The notes beneath the pieces are model-generated. The model was not told the DNA's origin and searched no databases. It saw only the letters and a program-made list of their open reading frames with translations. From positions 1,860,001-1,924,000 of the forward strand of contig NZ_JABTEZ010000002.1 in assembly GCF_015711605.1 (NCBI RefSeq): 64,000 bases of DNA, read 5' to 3'. Shown here one piece after another: positions 53,595-62,075 of the stretch (the first letter of the stretch is position 1; each line of letters begins with the position of its first letter). The translations under genes and the position numbers were made by a program. The DNA comes from Planomonospora sp. ID67723. GTDB lineage: Bacteria; Actinomycetota; Actinomycetes; Streptosporangiales; Streptosporangiaceae.

Positions 53595-53639
53595 CCCGAG
53601 AGGGCTGACAGCCGGCAACTCCGGCGTACGGCCGGGGAG

Positions 53640-53665
53640 AGGGCCAGGACGCCTGTCCTGGCCCT
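53640..53665. terminator. Hairpin downstream of the acyl-CoA dehydrogenase pair
   Basis: AGGGCCAGGAC (53640-53650) and GTCCTGGCCCT (53655-53665), 11-bp perfect stem with a 4-nt loop, nine bases beyond the minus-strand stop at 53675. Confidence 0.75.
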
Positions 53666-53674
53666 CTGACACGT

Positions 53675-54751
53675 TCACCGCACGCGCGGCGGCGGCAGCC
53701 GCCCTCCGCCGGGGTCCTGGCCTCCCACCAGGGAGGAGAGCACCCGGGCGCGGTGTTCGGCAGGCGGGCCCCAGGCCGAGTGGAGCGCCCGGGCTTTGCG
53801 GATCCACAGGCTCAGGTCGTACTCGTCGGTGTAGCCGATGGCGCCGTGCACCTGCAGGGCGGCCCTGGCCGCCGCGTAGGCGGCCTCCGACGCGGCCGCC
53901 TTCGCCGCCGAGACGTCGCGCGCGAAGTCCGGCGATCCGTAGGCCAGAGCCGCGCCGTGGACCAGCGGCCGGGTGTACTCCAGACCCACGAGCACGTCGG
54001 CGAGCCGGTGCTTGACCGCCTGGAAGGCGCCGATCGGCTGCCCGAACTGCCGCCGGGCCGCGGCGTACTCCACCGTGGCCTCCAGCAGCCGCCGTCCGAG
54101 TCCGGTCAGCTGGGCGGCGCAGGCCAGGGCGCCCAGGTCGTAGGCCGCCCCGGCCGCCGCGCGCACCGCCGGTCCGGTGGCCGAAGCGCCGCCCGGCCCT
54201 ACCGGGAAGAGGCGCCGGGCGGGATCCAGCGAGGGCCGGACCGCTCCCGGGACCGCCTTGCGCAGCTCGTCCCCGCCGTCCCCGGCTCCGGCCCTGTCCA
54301 CGGCCCTGTCCACGGCCCTGTCCACGGTCAGGACGAGGTCGGCGATGTCGGCGTCCAGCGCGTACGGCACGGCCGGAGGCAGGGCGAGCGAGACGACGGC
54401 CGTGCCGCCGGCGATTCGCGGGAGCCAGGCGGCGGCGAGTCCCTCGTCGCCGATCCCGGAGAGCAGTTCGGCGGCGGCGACGGTCTCCACCAGCGGCCCG
54501 GGCACGGCATGCCGTCCCAGTTCGTGGAAGGCGGTCACCAGCTCCACCGGGAGCGGGCCCGCCCCGCCCGCCGCCTCGGGCACCGCCAGCGCGAAGACCC
54601 CGGCCTCGGAGAGCGAGCGCCACAGGGCCAGGCCCGGTCCCGGCTCCCCGGCCGCCCAGGAGCGGATCACGCCCGGGGTCCCGGCCCCGGTCAGCAGCTT
54701 GTGCAGGGTCTCGCCGAACAGCCGCTGCTCGGCGTCGAGGATGAACTTCAC
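53675..54751 (-). CDS. Acyl-CoA dehydrogenase, smaller subunit of a heteromeric pair (FadE32-like)
   Basis: 358 residues. ACAD fold: N-terminal AEQRLFGETLHKLL, middle domain with ALPPAVPYALD, C-terminal helices VEYAAARRQFGQPIGAFQAVKHRLADVLVGLEYTRPLV and QVHGAIGYTDEYDLSLWIRKAR. It lacks a clear catalytic Glu at the usual place, as in the non-catalytic partner of the alpha2-beta2 dehydrogenases of actinobacterial steroid degradation. GTG at 54751 behind GGGAGG. Follows the larger dehydrogenase by 73 bp in one unit. A VDRA repeat encoded by 12-bp DNA units lies near residue 145. Confidence 0.85.
   Translation of the reverse strand: MKFILDAEQRLFGETLHKLLTGAGTPGVIRSWAAGEPGPGLALWRSLSEAGVFALAVPEAAGGAGPLPVELVTAFHELGRHAVPGPLVETVAAAELLSGIGDEGLAAAWLPRIAGGTAVVSLALPPAVPYALDADIADLVLTVDRAVDRAVDRAGAGDGGDELRKAVPGAVRPSLDPARRLFPVGPGGASATGPAVRAAAGAAYDLGALACAAQLTGLGRRLLEATVEYAAARRQFGQPIGAFQAVKHRLADVLVGLEYTRPLVHGAALAYGSPDFARDVSAAKAAASEAAYAAARAALQVHGAIGYTDEYDLSLWIRKARALHSAWGPPAEHRARVLSSLVGGQDPGGGRLPPPRVR
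54291..54326. repeat. 12-bp tandem repeat, 3 copies, inside the acyl-CoA dehydrogenase gene
   Basis: GCCCTGTCCACG at 54291, 54303 and 54315, perfect. On the minus strand it encodes (VDRA)3 in a surface loop. Confidence 0.8.
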
Positions 54752-54824
54752 CGTCGCCTCCCGCTCGTGTCGTTCCGGCGGCGCAGCCGGGCCGCCTCAC
54801 CGCCCGTCCGCCTCGTCACCGCCG

Positions 54825-55952
54825 TCACCGGGCCGCCCTGGGAAGGCCGAGCACGCGCTCGGCGATGACGTTGCGCTGGATCTCGTTGGTCCCGGCGTAG
54901 ATCGGCCCGGCGAGGGAGAAGACGTAGCCCTCCAGCCACTCGCCGCCGAGCTCGCCGTCCGGGCCGAGCAGGTCGAGCGCGGTCTCGTGCAGCGCCAGGT
55001 CCAGCTCCGACCAGAAGACCTTGTTGACGCTGGACTCCGCGCCGACGTCGTCGGCGCGGGAGACGGTCTCGAAGCCCTTCAACCGGTAGGCGCGGGCCCT
55101 GATCCACGCGTCGGCCACCCGGTCGCGCAGTGCGGTGTCGGCGGGATCGGCGTGCTCGCGCCAGAGCGCGACCAGCCGGTCTGCGGCGGCGGTGAAGCGT
55201 CCCGGGCTGCGCAGGGTGAGCCCGCGCTCGTTGCCGGTGGTGCTCATCGCGACCCTCCAGCCCTCGCCCGGCGCGCCGATCACGTCGCTGTCGGGCACGA
55301 ACACGTCGTCGAAGAAGAGCTCGGCGAAGGCCGGTTTGCCGTCGATGCGGCCGATCGGGCGGCGGGTGAGTCCCTCCGCGTCCAGCGGGAACATCAGGTA
55401 GGTCAGGCCGTGGTGCCGGCCGGCGGCGGGATCGGAGCGGAACGGGCCGAAGCCCCGGTCGGCGAAGGCCGCTCGCGAGCTCCAGGTCTTCTGCCCGTTC
55501 AGCAGCCAGCCGCCGTCGGTCCGGGTCGCGGTCGCGCGCAGCGCGGCCAGGTCGCTGCCCGCGCCCGGCTCGGACCAGGCCTGCGCCCAGATCACCTCGC
55601 CGGAGGCCATCGGCGGCAGGACCCGGTCGAGCTGCTCGGGGGTGCCGTGCCGCAGCAGCGTCGGCGCCAGCAGGTTGATGCCGTTCTGGCTGACCCGGCC
55701 GGGTGCCCCGGCCGCGTAGTACTCCTCCTCGAAGACCAGCCACTCCAGCGGGGTCGCGTCCCGCCCGCCGTACCGCTCGGGCCAGGAGACCACCGACAGG
55801 CGTGCCCGGTGCAGCTCCCGCTCCCAGGCGCGATGGGCGGCGAACCCCTCCTCGGTCTCCAGCGAGGGCAGGGCGGCGGCGGGGACGTGGGCGCGGAGCC
55901 AGTCCCGCACTTCGGCGCGGAAGGGTTCCACGGGCGACAGGTCGAGATCCAC
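54825..55952 (-). CDS. Acyl-CoA dehydrogenase, larger subunit of a heteromeric pair (FadE31/FadE30-like)
   Basis: 375 residues. Full ACAD fold: LSVVSWPERYGGRDATPLEWLVFEEEY, QAWSEPGAGSDLAALRATATR (FAD/substrate loop), WLLNGQKTWSS, and GPIYAGTNEIQRNVIAERVLGLPR at the C-terminus. FadE30-FadE33 type enzymes oxidise the CoA thioesters of the HIP pathway. GTG at 55952 with AAGGGCCC nine bases before; the open frame upstream runs through the operator and is not coding. Divergent from the ipdF-like gene across a shared operator. Confidence 0.87.
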   Translation of the reverse strand: MDLDLSPVEPFRAEVRDWLRAHVPAAALPSLETEEGFAAHRAWERELHRARLSVVSWPERYGGRDATPLEWLVFEEEYYAAGAPGRVSQNGINLLAPTLLRHGTPEQLDRVLPPMASGEVIWAQAWSEPGAGSDLAALRATATRTDGGWLLNGQKTWSSRAAFADRGFGPFRSDPAAGRHHGLTYLMFPLDAEGLTRRPIGRIDGKPAFAELFFDDVFVPDSDVIGAPGEGWRVAMSTTGNERGLTLRSPGRFTAAADRLVALWREHADPADTALRDRVADAWIRARAYRLKGFETVSRADDVGAESSVNKVFWSELDLALHETALDLLGPDGELGGEWLEGYVFSLAGPIYAGTNEIQRNVIAERVLGLPRAAR

Positions 55953-55970
55953 GGCATCGGGCCCTTCATT

Positions 55971-55993
55971 CTTTCTAACAACTGTTTGGTAGA
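55971..55993 (+). promoter_or_regulatory. KstR2-type operator candidate between the fadE pair and ipdF
   Basis: Core CTAACAACTGTTTGGT at 55975-55990, identical to the echA20 site except for one base; 21 of 23 bp match over the longer stretch. It lies 18 bp upstream of the fadE start and 43 bp before the ipdF-like ATG, so it can control both directions and, through ipdF-kstR2-fadA6, its own regulator. Confidence 0.65.
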
Positions 55994-56035
55994 GTAAATC
56001 ATGTGGAGCCCGCCGAAGAGAGGAAGGGCGAGGGC

Positions 56036-56848
56036 ATGACATCCCCCCATGTTCCGGTCCGTGTTCCGGTCCCCGCCCCGACCTACGTCCCGGGTCACGG
56101 CCTGCTGCGCGGCCGGGTGGCCGTGGTGACCGCAGCCGCCGGGACCGGCATCGGCGGGGCCTGCGCCCGTCGCCTGCTGGAGGAGGGCGCCCGCGTGATG
56201 GTCAGCGACGCCCACGAACGGCGGCTCACGGAGACCCTGGCCCTGCTGGAGAAGGAGTTCGGCGCGGGCGCGGTGGCCGCCGTCCCCTGCGACGTGACCT
56301 CCGAGCAGCAGGTGCAGAACGTGTTCGCACGGGCCGAGGAGCGCCTCGGCCCGGTGGACGTGGTGGTCAACAACGCCGGGCTCGGCGGCACGGCCAGGCT
56401 GGTGGAGATGACCGACGAGCAGTGGAGCAGGGTGCTCGACGTCACGCTGAACGGCACCATGCGCTGCACCCGGGCCGCGCTGACGCGCATGCAGCCCCGG
56501 GGACGCGGCGTGATCGTGAACAACGCCTCGGTGGTCGGCTGGCGGGCGCAGGAGGGCCAGGCCCACTACGCGGCGGCCAAGGCCGGCGTCATGGCGCTGA
56601 CCAGGTGCGCGGCCGTCGAGGCGGCGCCGTACGGCGTGCGGGTCAACGCGGTGGCGCCCTCGCTGGCCATGCACCCGCACCTGGCCAAGGTGACGACCGA
56701 GGAACTGCTGGCGGAGCTCACCGAGAAGGAGGCGCTGGGACGGTACGCGGAGCCGTGGGAGGTCGCCAACGTTATCGTCTTCCTCGCGAGCGACTACTCC
56801 TCGTACATGACCGGAGAGGTCGTCTCCGTCTCCAGCCAGCACCCCTGA
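56036..56848 (+). CDS. ipdF: IpdF-like short-chain dehydrogenase of the HIP pathway
   Basis: 270 residues. SDR: VAVVTAAAGTGIGGACARRLLEEGARV, NNAGLGGTARLVEMTDEQW, NNASVVGW, catalytic HYAAAKAG, and an acidic-poor C-terminus with YSSYMTGEVVSV. IpdF (Rv3559c type) oxidises the 5-hydroxyl of 5-OH-HIP-CoA. ATG at 56036 sits behind GGAAGGGCGAGGG; an in-frame GTG at 56003 is less likely. First gene of ipdF-kstR2-fadA6. Confidence 0.85.
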   Translation: MTSPHVPVRVPVPAPTYVPGHGLLRGRVAVVTAAAGTGIGGACARRLLEEGARVMVSDAHERRLTETLALLEKEFGAGAVAAVPCDVTSEQQVQNVFARAEERLGPVDVVVNNAGLGGTARLVEMTDEQWSRVLDVTLNGTMRCTRAALTRMQPRGRGVIVNNASVVGWRAQEGQAHYAAAKAGVMALTRCAAVEAAPYGVRVNAVAPSLAMHPHLAKVTTEELLAELTEKEALGRYAEPWEVANVIVFLASDYSSYMTGEVVSVSSQHP

Positions 56849-56863
56849 GAGGTCAGCACCGCG

Positions 56864-57481
56864 ATGAGCCCACGACGCCGAGACTCCGAGAGCACCGCCG
56901 CAGCCCGGGCCGAGCGCCGGGCCGAGCTGCTCGCCGCGGCGGCGGAGGTCTTCGCCTCGCGGGGATACTCCGCCACGACGGTCCGGGAGGTGGCGGACGC
57001 GGCGGGCATGCTCGGCGGGAGCCTCTACTACCACTTCGACTCCAAGGAGTCGATGGTCGACGAGATCCTGGCGACGTTCCTCACCGACATGTGGGCCGCC
57101 TACGACCGGGTGCTCGGATCCGGCCTCGGCGCCCGGGAGACCTTCCAGGCGCTGGTGGCCGAGTCGTTCCGCATGATCGACGCCTACCGCCCGGCGGTCG
57201 TGATCTACCAGAACGAGTCCAAGCACCTGGCGGAGAACCCGCGCTTCGCCTACCTGGCCGACTCCCAGCGGCGGTTCCGGGAGATGTGGCTGTCGGTGCT
57301 GGACCGGGGCGTCCTGGACGGCGTGTTCCGCGCCGACCTCGACACCGGGCTGATCTACCGGTTCATCCGCGACACCGTCTGGGTGGCCGCGAGCTGGTAC
57401 CGGGGCGACGGTCCGCTGGGCGCGGACGAGATCGCCAGGCAGTACATCGTGATGGTCCTGGAAGGGATCCTGTCCACCTGA
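56864..57481 (+). CDS. kstR2: TetR-family repressor, KstR2-like
   Basis: 205 residues. HTH: AAEVFASRGYSATTVREVADAAGMLGGSLYYHFDSKESMVDEIL. The C-terminal domain has AYRPAVVIYQNESKHLAENPRFAYLADSQRRFREMWLSVL, as in KstR2, which is released from DNA by HIP-CoA. Position between ipdF and fadA6 matches Rv3557c. ATG at 56864, 15 bp after ipdF. Expected to bind the shared operator sequences at 49646 and 55971. Confidence 0.88.
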   Translation: MSPRRRDSESTAAARAERRAELLAAAAEVFASRGYSATTVREVADAAGMLGGSLYYHFDSKESMVDEILATFLTDMWAAYDRVLGSGLGARETFQALVAESFRMIDAYRPAVVIYQNESKHLAENPRFAYLADSQRRFREMWLSVLDRGVLDGVFRADLDTGLIYRFIRDTVWVAASWYRGDGPLGADEIARQYIVMVLEGILST

Positions 57482-57491
57482 GGAGACGTCG

Positions 57492-58655
57492 ATGGCCTTT
57501 TCGACAGCCGCGGCATACATCGTCGGAGCGGTGCGCACCCCCGTGGGCCGGCGCGGCGGCGGCCTGGCCGCGGTGCACCCCGCCGACCTGGGCGCGCACG
57601 TGCTGGCCGCGCTGGTCGAGCGCTCCGGGGTCGACCCGGCGGCGGTGGAGGATGTGATCTTCGGCTGCGTGGACACGCTCGGCCCGCAGGCCGGGGACAT
57701 CGCCCGCACCTGCTGGCTGGCGGCGGGGCTGCCCGAGGAGGTGCCGGGCGTCACCGTCGACCGGCAGTGCGGCTCCTCGCAGCAGGCGGTGCACTTCGCG
57801 GCGCAGGCCGTGCTGTCCGGCACCGCCGACCTGGTCGTCGCCGGCGGCGTGCAGAGCATGTCGCAGGTCCCCATCGGCTACGCCATGACCGCCGGTCAGG
57901 CGCTCGGCTTCGGCGACCCCTTCTCCGGCTCGAAGGGCTGGCGGGCGCGTTACGGGGAGCAGGAGATCTCCCAGTTCCGCGGCGCCGAGATGATCGCCGA
58001 GCACTGGGGCATCTCCCGCACCGACATGGAGGCCTTCGCCTACGAGTCGCACCGGCGGGCGGCCCTGGCGATCGACGAGGGCCGCTTCGTGCGCGAGATC
58101 GCGCCGCTGGAGGGCGTCGAGCACGACGAGGGGCCGCGCAGGGACACCTCGCCCGAGAAGATGGCGGCGCTGAAGCCCCTGGTGGACGGCGGGCGGCTCA
58201 CTGCGGCGATGGCCTCGCAGATCTCCGACGGCGCGGCGGCGCTGCTGATCGCCTCGGAGGAGGCGGTGCGGGCGCACGGCCTGCGGCCCCGGGCCCGGAT
58301 CCGTCACCTGTCGGCACGCGGGGAGGATCCCGTACGGATGTTGTCCGCGCCGATCCCCGCCACCGCGTACGCGCTGAAGAAGGCGGGCATGGCGATCGGG
58401 GACATCGACGTCGTGGAGATCAACGAGGCGTTCGCCCCGGTCGTGCTGGCCTGGCTGAAGGAGACGGGGGCCGACCCGGCCCGGGTCAATCCCAACGGCG
58501 GCGCGATCGCGCTGGGCCACCCGCTCGGTGCCACCGGGGCCCGGCTGATGACCGGCCTCCTGCACGAGCTGGAACGCACCGGCGGCCGGTACGGCCTGCA
58601 GACGATGTGCGAGGGCGGCGGCCAGGCCAACGTCACCATCATCGAACGTCTCTAG
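57492..58655 (+). CDS. fadA6: Acetyl-CoA acetyltransferase FadA6-like thiolase
   Basis: 387 residues. Thiolase fold: VRTPVGRRGGGLAAVHPADL, active Cys in VTVDRQCGSSQQAVHFAAQ, NEAFAPV, NPNGGAIALGHPLGATGARLMTGLL with catalytic His, and the second Cys in QTMCEGGGQANV. FadA6 cleaves the last beta-oxidation product of the steroid D-ring. ATG at 57492 behind GAGGAG, ten bases after kstR2. Confidence 0.93.
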   Translation: MAFSTAAAYIVGAVRTPVGRRGGGLAAVHPADLGAHVLAALVERSGVDPAAVEDVIFGCVDTLGPQAGDIARTCWLAAGLPEEVPGVTVDRQCGSSQQAVHFAAQAVLSGTADLVVAGGVQSMSQVPIGYAMTAGQALGFGDPFSGSKGWRARYGEQEISQFRGAEMIAEHWGISRTDMEAFAYESHRRAALAIDEGRFVREIAPLEGVEHDEGPRRDTSPEKMAALKPLVDGGRLTAAMASQISDGAAALLIASEEAVRAHGLRPRARIRHLSARGEDPVRMLSAPIPATAYALKKAGMAIGDIDVVEINEAFAPVVLAWLKETGADPARVNPNGGAIALGHPLGATGARLMTGLLHELERTGGRYGLQTMCEGGGQANVTIIERL

Positions 58656-58808
58656 TCCCTGCCCCGGGCACCCGCATTCCGGCCGACCGGCGGGGTACGG
58701 GTCGCCGGTCACGAATTCCTGGCGGTTTTACGTCAACTGTTCACTCTGTCCGCCGATAGGCGTTCACCGGACTTCATGGAGGAAACCGGCTACCTCAGGA
58801 AAGAGATC

Positions 58809-61160
58809 ATGATCCAGAGCTCTCCCGCAAAGGTACGCGCCACCGGATCGCACCGGGCCGGCCGTTCCCTCGCCTGGCTGGCGTTCCTCCTGCTGGGGGG
58901 AGTGGCGGCCGTGGCCGCCCCGTTCGCGGCAGGCGTCTCGCCGGTTCTGGAGGTGCTGCCCTGGGTGCTGCTCCCGGGAGCCTCGGCGGTGGCCGTCGTG
59001 ATCGGGATGCGCCGCCGCCGGGCCAGGTCATGGCTCTGGCGACTGGTATGCATCGGTCTCCTGATCACCCTGATGGCGTCCGCCGTCGGCTGGGGCATCG
59101 GCTGGGTCTGGCTGGGCAGCCCCTTCCTCCTCACCGCCTACCAGCTCAGCACCCTGGCGGCCTACGCCCTGTCGCTGACCGCGCTGGCCCTGCTGAACCT
59201 GCGGGCCGCCGACTCCCGCTGGGCGGGCCTGCTGGACGCCGGCATCATCACCGTCGGCGTGGCCATGCCGCTGTGGGCCTTCTTCATCGACCCGATCGTC
59301 GACCGGGTCCCGGGAATCGGGCCTGATCTCGGCTTCGCCCTGGCCCTGCCCGTCATCGACCTGTTCATCGTCGGACTCGTGGTGCGGATGGCGCTCGACC
59401 ACGGCCGCGCGCCCTGGCTCAGGCTGCTGAGCGCCTCCTACGTCGCGATGTTCTTCTCCGACATCGTCTACCTGCTGAACCAGGCCTCGGACCAGCTGTA
59501 CACGGCCGTCTCCACCGCCTTCTGGCTGGGCTGGTCGGTCCTGGTCGGCGCGGCCATGCTCCATCCCACCCTGGCCTTCGCGCGCCGGAAGCGGCCCGCG
59601 GCCGGCAGAGTGCGGGGGACTCTGCTCCTGGCGCTGGCGCTGATCAGCCCGCTGGTCTCCGTCCTGGGCCAGACGCTCATGCACACCGGAACGGCCCCCT
59701 ACAACGGCGTGGTGGTCACGGCGCTGACCGTGCTGCTGGCCGTGCTGCTGGTGCTGCGGCTGACCACGGTCGCCCGGGTGGCCGAGACCCAGGCCGCCGA
59801 CCTCTGCACCGCCCTGCACCAGCAGGAGATCCTGCAGCGCAGCCTGTCCCACCGCGCCTCCCACGACCCGCTGACCGGGCTGGGCAACCGCACCCTGCTG
59901 GGCGAGGCCCTGCACGCCGCCATCACCTCCCACGCCGACACCGCCCACACGCCCGCGCTGCTGCTGCTGGACCTGGACGCGTTCAAGGACGTCAACGACA
60001 CCTACGGCCACCCCGTCGGCGACGAGCTGCTGACCGTCGTGGCCCGCCGCCTGCGCGACCTGACCGCCGACGGGCAGGTGCTGGCCCGGCTCAGCGGCGA
60101 CGAGTTCGCCCTGCTGCTGCCGGATGCGGGCATCGCCGAGGCCCTGTCCACGGCCGAACGGGTGCTGGCCGCGGTGCGGGCCCCCTACGTGTTCGACGGC
60201 CGCGAGCTGTACGTCACCGGCAGCGTCGGCGTGCTGGCCGAGACCGCCGTCGCCAACGCCACCGACGCGCTGCGCGATGCGGACCTGGCCCTGTACGCGG
60301 CCAAGGCCGCCGGCAAGAACCGGATCGTCGTCTTCGACCACGCCCTGCGCGCCGAGCGCCTGCACCACGCCGAGATCGCCGCCGGCCTGCGCCAGGCCCT
60401 GGCCCGGGACGAGTTCGCCATGGCCTACCAGCCCGTCGTCGACCTGACCTCGGGCGCCATCTACGCGGTCGAGGCGCTGCTGCGCTGGACCCCCACCGGC
60501 GGCCGCCCCGTCCCGCCGGACGTGTTCGTCCCCGTCGCCGAGGACACCGGATTGATCGTCGAGATCGGCCGGTGGGCACTGGAGCGGGCCTGCGCCGACG
60601 CGCGCCGCTGGCACGAGCGCTACGGCATCGCCGTGACCGTCAACGTCTCGGGCCGCCAGCTGCGCGAGCGCACCTTCCGGGACACGGTCCTGGAGGTCCT
60701 GGTCCGCTCGCAGCTGCCGCGCAACGCGCTGACCCTGGAGATCACTGAGAGCATGCTGCTGGCCACCAGCCCGGCCGAGACCCAGCGCATCATCGACGTC
60801 CTGGCCGACCTGCGCACCCACGGCGTACGCATCGCCCTGGACGACTTCGGCACCGGCTACTCGTCGCTGTCGTACCTGCGCACCCTGCCGGTCGACATCC
60901 TCAAGATCGACCGCTCGTTCACCGCCCCGCTCACCAACACCGACCACCGCCAGGCCCGCGCCTTCACCCGGGCGATCGTGGAGCTGGCGGCAAGCCTGGA
61001 CCTGTCCACCGTCGTCGAGGGCGTCGAGTCGCGCGAGCAGGCGGGCGTGCTGCAGCAGATGGGCTGCCCGCTGGCGCAGGGCTACCTGTTCTCCCCGCCC
61101 GCCTCCGCCCCCCAGATCGACGACCTGCTCCACGTCACCCCCTGGCAGCAGGCCGCCTGA
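58809..61160 (+). CDS. Membrane-bound GGDEF-EAL c-di-GMP protein
   Basis: 783 residues. Eight to ten N-terminal membrane segments (about 1-320), GGDEF domain with HDPLTGLGNR, DLDAFKDVND and ARLSGDEFALLL (SGDEF in place of GGDEF, tolerated in active cyclases), then EAL domain with VEALLRWTPTGG, EITES, LDDFGTGYSSLSYLRTLPVDILKID and VVEGVES, so the phosphodiesterase residues look complete. ATG at 58809 is preferred because AGGAAAGAG precedes it; an in-frame ATG at 58776 has no ribosome site. Monocistronic, no obvious link to its neighbours. Confidence 0.9.
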   Translation: MIQSSPAKVRATGSHRAGRSLAWLAFLLLGGVAAVAAPFAAGVSPVLEVLPWVLLPGASAVAVVIGMRRRRARSWLWRLVCIGLLITLMASAVGWGIGWVWLGSPFLLTAYQLSTLAAYALSLTALALLNLRAADSRWAGLLDAGIITVGVAMPLWAFFIDPIVDRVPGIGPDLGFALALPVIDLFIVGLVVRMALDHGRAPWLRLLSASYVAMFFSDIVYLLNQASDQLYTAVSTAFWLGWSVLVGAAMLHPTLAFARRKRPAAGRVRGTLLLALALISPLVSVLGQTLMHTGTAPYNGVVVTALTVLLAVLLVLRLTTVARVAETQAADLCTALHQQEILQRSLSHRASHDPLTGLGNRTLLGEALHAAITSHADTAHTPALLLLDLDAFKDVNDTYGHPVGDELLTVVARRLRDLTADGQVLARLSGDEFALLLPDAGIAEALSTAERVLAAVRAPYVFDGRELYVTGSVGVLAETAVANATDALRDADLALYAAKAAGKNRIVVFDHALRAERLHHAEIAAGLRQALARDEFAMAYQPVVDLTSGAIYAVEALLRWTPTGGRPVPPDVFVPVAEDTGLIVEIGRWALERACADARRWHERYGIAVTVNVSGRQLRERTFRDTVLEVLVRSQLPRNALTLEITESMLLATSPAETQRIIDVLADLRTHGVRIALDDFGTGYSSLSYLRTLPVDILKIDRSFTAPLTNTDHRQARAFTRAIVELAASLDLSTVVEGVESREQAGVLQQMGCPLAQGYLFSPPASAPQIDDLLHVTPWQQAA

Positions 61161-61224
61161 CGGTGCCCCGGGCCGGCGGCCCGCCGGCGTCTCGCCGTCC
61201 CGGAGCCGCCGTCCCGGGGCACCG
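61161..61224. terminator. Nested inverted repeats between converging genes
   Basis: CGGTGCCCCGGG (61161-61172) pairs with CCCGGGGCACCG (61213-61224), and between them CCGGCGG/CCGCCGG (61173-61187) forms an inner stem. The outer arm begins at the stop of the GGDEF-EAL gene. Likely bidirectional terminator. Confidence 0.7.
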
Positions 61225-61238
61225 CCGCCTCAGAGCCT

Positions 61239-62075
61239 TCAGCCCTTCAGACCCGACCTGGAGATTCCCTCGATCACCCAGCGCTGCGCGACGAGGTAGA
61301 GCGCGATCACCGGAAGGCTGGCGATCACCGCCCCGGCCATCAGCAGGTCGTAGCGGATGTTGTTGGCGCCCTGGAAGTTGCCCAGGCCCGCGGGCAGGGT
61401 CAGGGAGTCGGGACTGAGCAGGACGTAGATCGGCCAGAGGAAGTCGTTCCAGTTGGTGAGGAAGGCCAGCAGGAACAGCGTCACCAGGGCGGGCCGGGCC
61501 AGCGGCAGGACCACGGTGGTGAAGATCTGCCAGCGGTTGCAGCCGTCCAGCTCGGCGGCCTCCTCCAGCTCCTCCGGCAGGGTGAGGAAGAACTGCCGCA
61601 GGAAGAACACCCCGAACGCGCCCGCCGCGGCGGGGACGATCACCGCGGGGAGGCTGTCGACCCAGGCGAGCTCGTTGACGATGAGGAAGTTGGGGATCAG
61701 CAGGACCACCGGCGGGACGAACAGCGTCGCCACCACCATGGTGAAGATCGCGGTACGGCCCCGGAAGTCGAGCCGGGCCAGCGCGTACGCGGCCGGAGCC
61801 GCGGTGACCAGCACCAGCGCGGCATGCCCGGTGGCGGCGATCAGGCTGTTGACGAACCAGGTCAGGATCGGGCTGTCCTGGCTGCTGAGGATCTCCCGGT
61901 AGGCGTCGGCGGTGAAGGGGTCCGGGATCCACTGGGGGTCGGTGGACCCGGCGCCCTCGCGGGTCTTGAACGAGGTGGAGACCATGTAGACCAGCGGGCT
62001 GAGGTAGAGCGCCGCCACCACCGCGAGGACCAGGTGGAGCAGCGCCCGCCGTACGCCGCGGGTGTCACGGGTCAT
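61239..62075 (-). CDS. Sugar ABC transporter permease (MalG type)
   Basis: 278 residues. Six membrane segments (first LLHLVLAVVAALYLSPLVYMVS), EAA loop LEEAAELDGCNRWQIFTTVVLPLARP. CUT1 family. ATG at 62075 overlaps the stop of the other permease (ATGA). Last gene of a binding protein-permease-permease unit on the minus strand; again no ATPase gene, so a shared ATPase is expected. Confidence 0.9.
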   Translation of the reverse strand: MTRDTRGVRRALLHLVLAVVAALYLSPLVYMVSTSFKTREGAGSTDPQWIPDPFTADAYREILSSQDSPILTWFVNSLIAATGHAALVLVTAAPAAYALARLDFRGRTAIFTMVVATLFVPPVVLLIPNFLIVNELAWVDSLPAVIVPAAAGAFGVFFLRQFFLTLPEELEEAAELDGCNRWQIFTTVVLPLARPALVTLFLLAFLTNWNDFLWPIYVLLSPDSLTLPAGLGNFQGANNIRYDLLMAGAVIASLPVIALYLVAQRWVIEGISRSGLKG

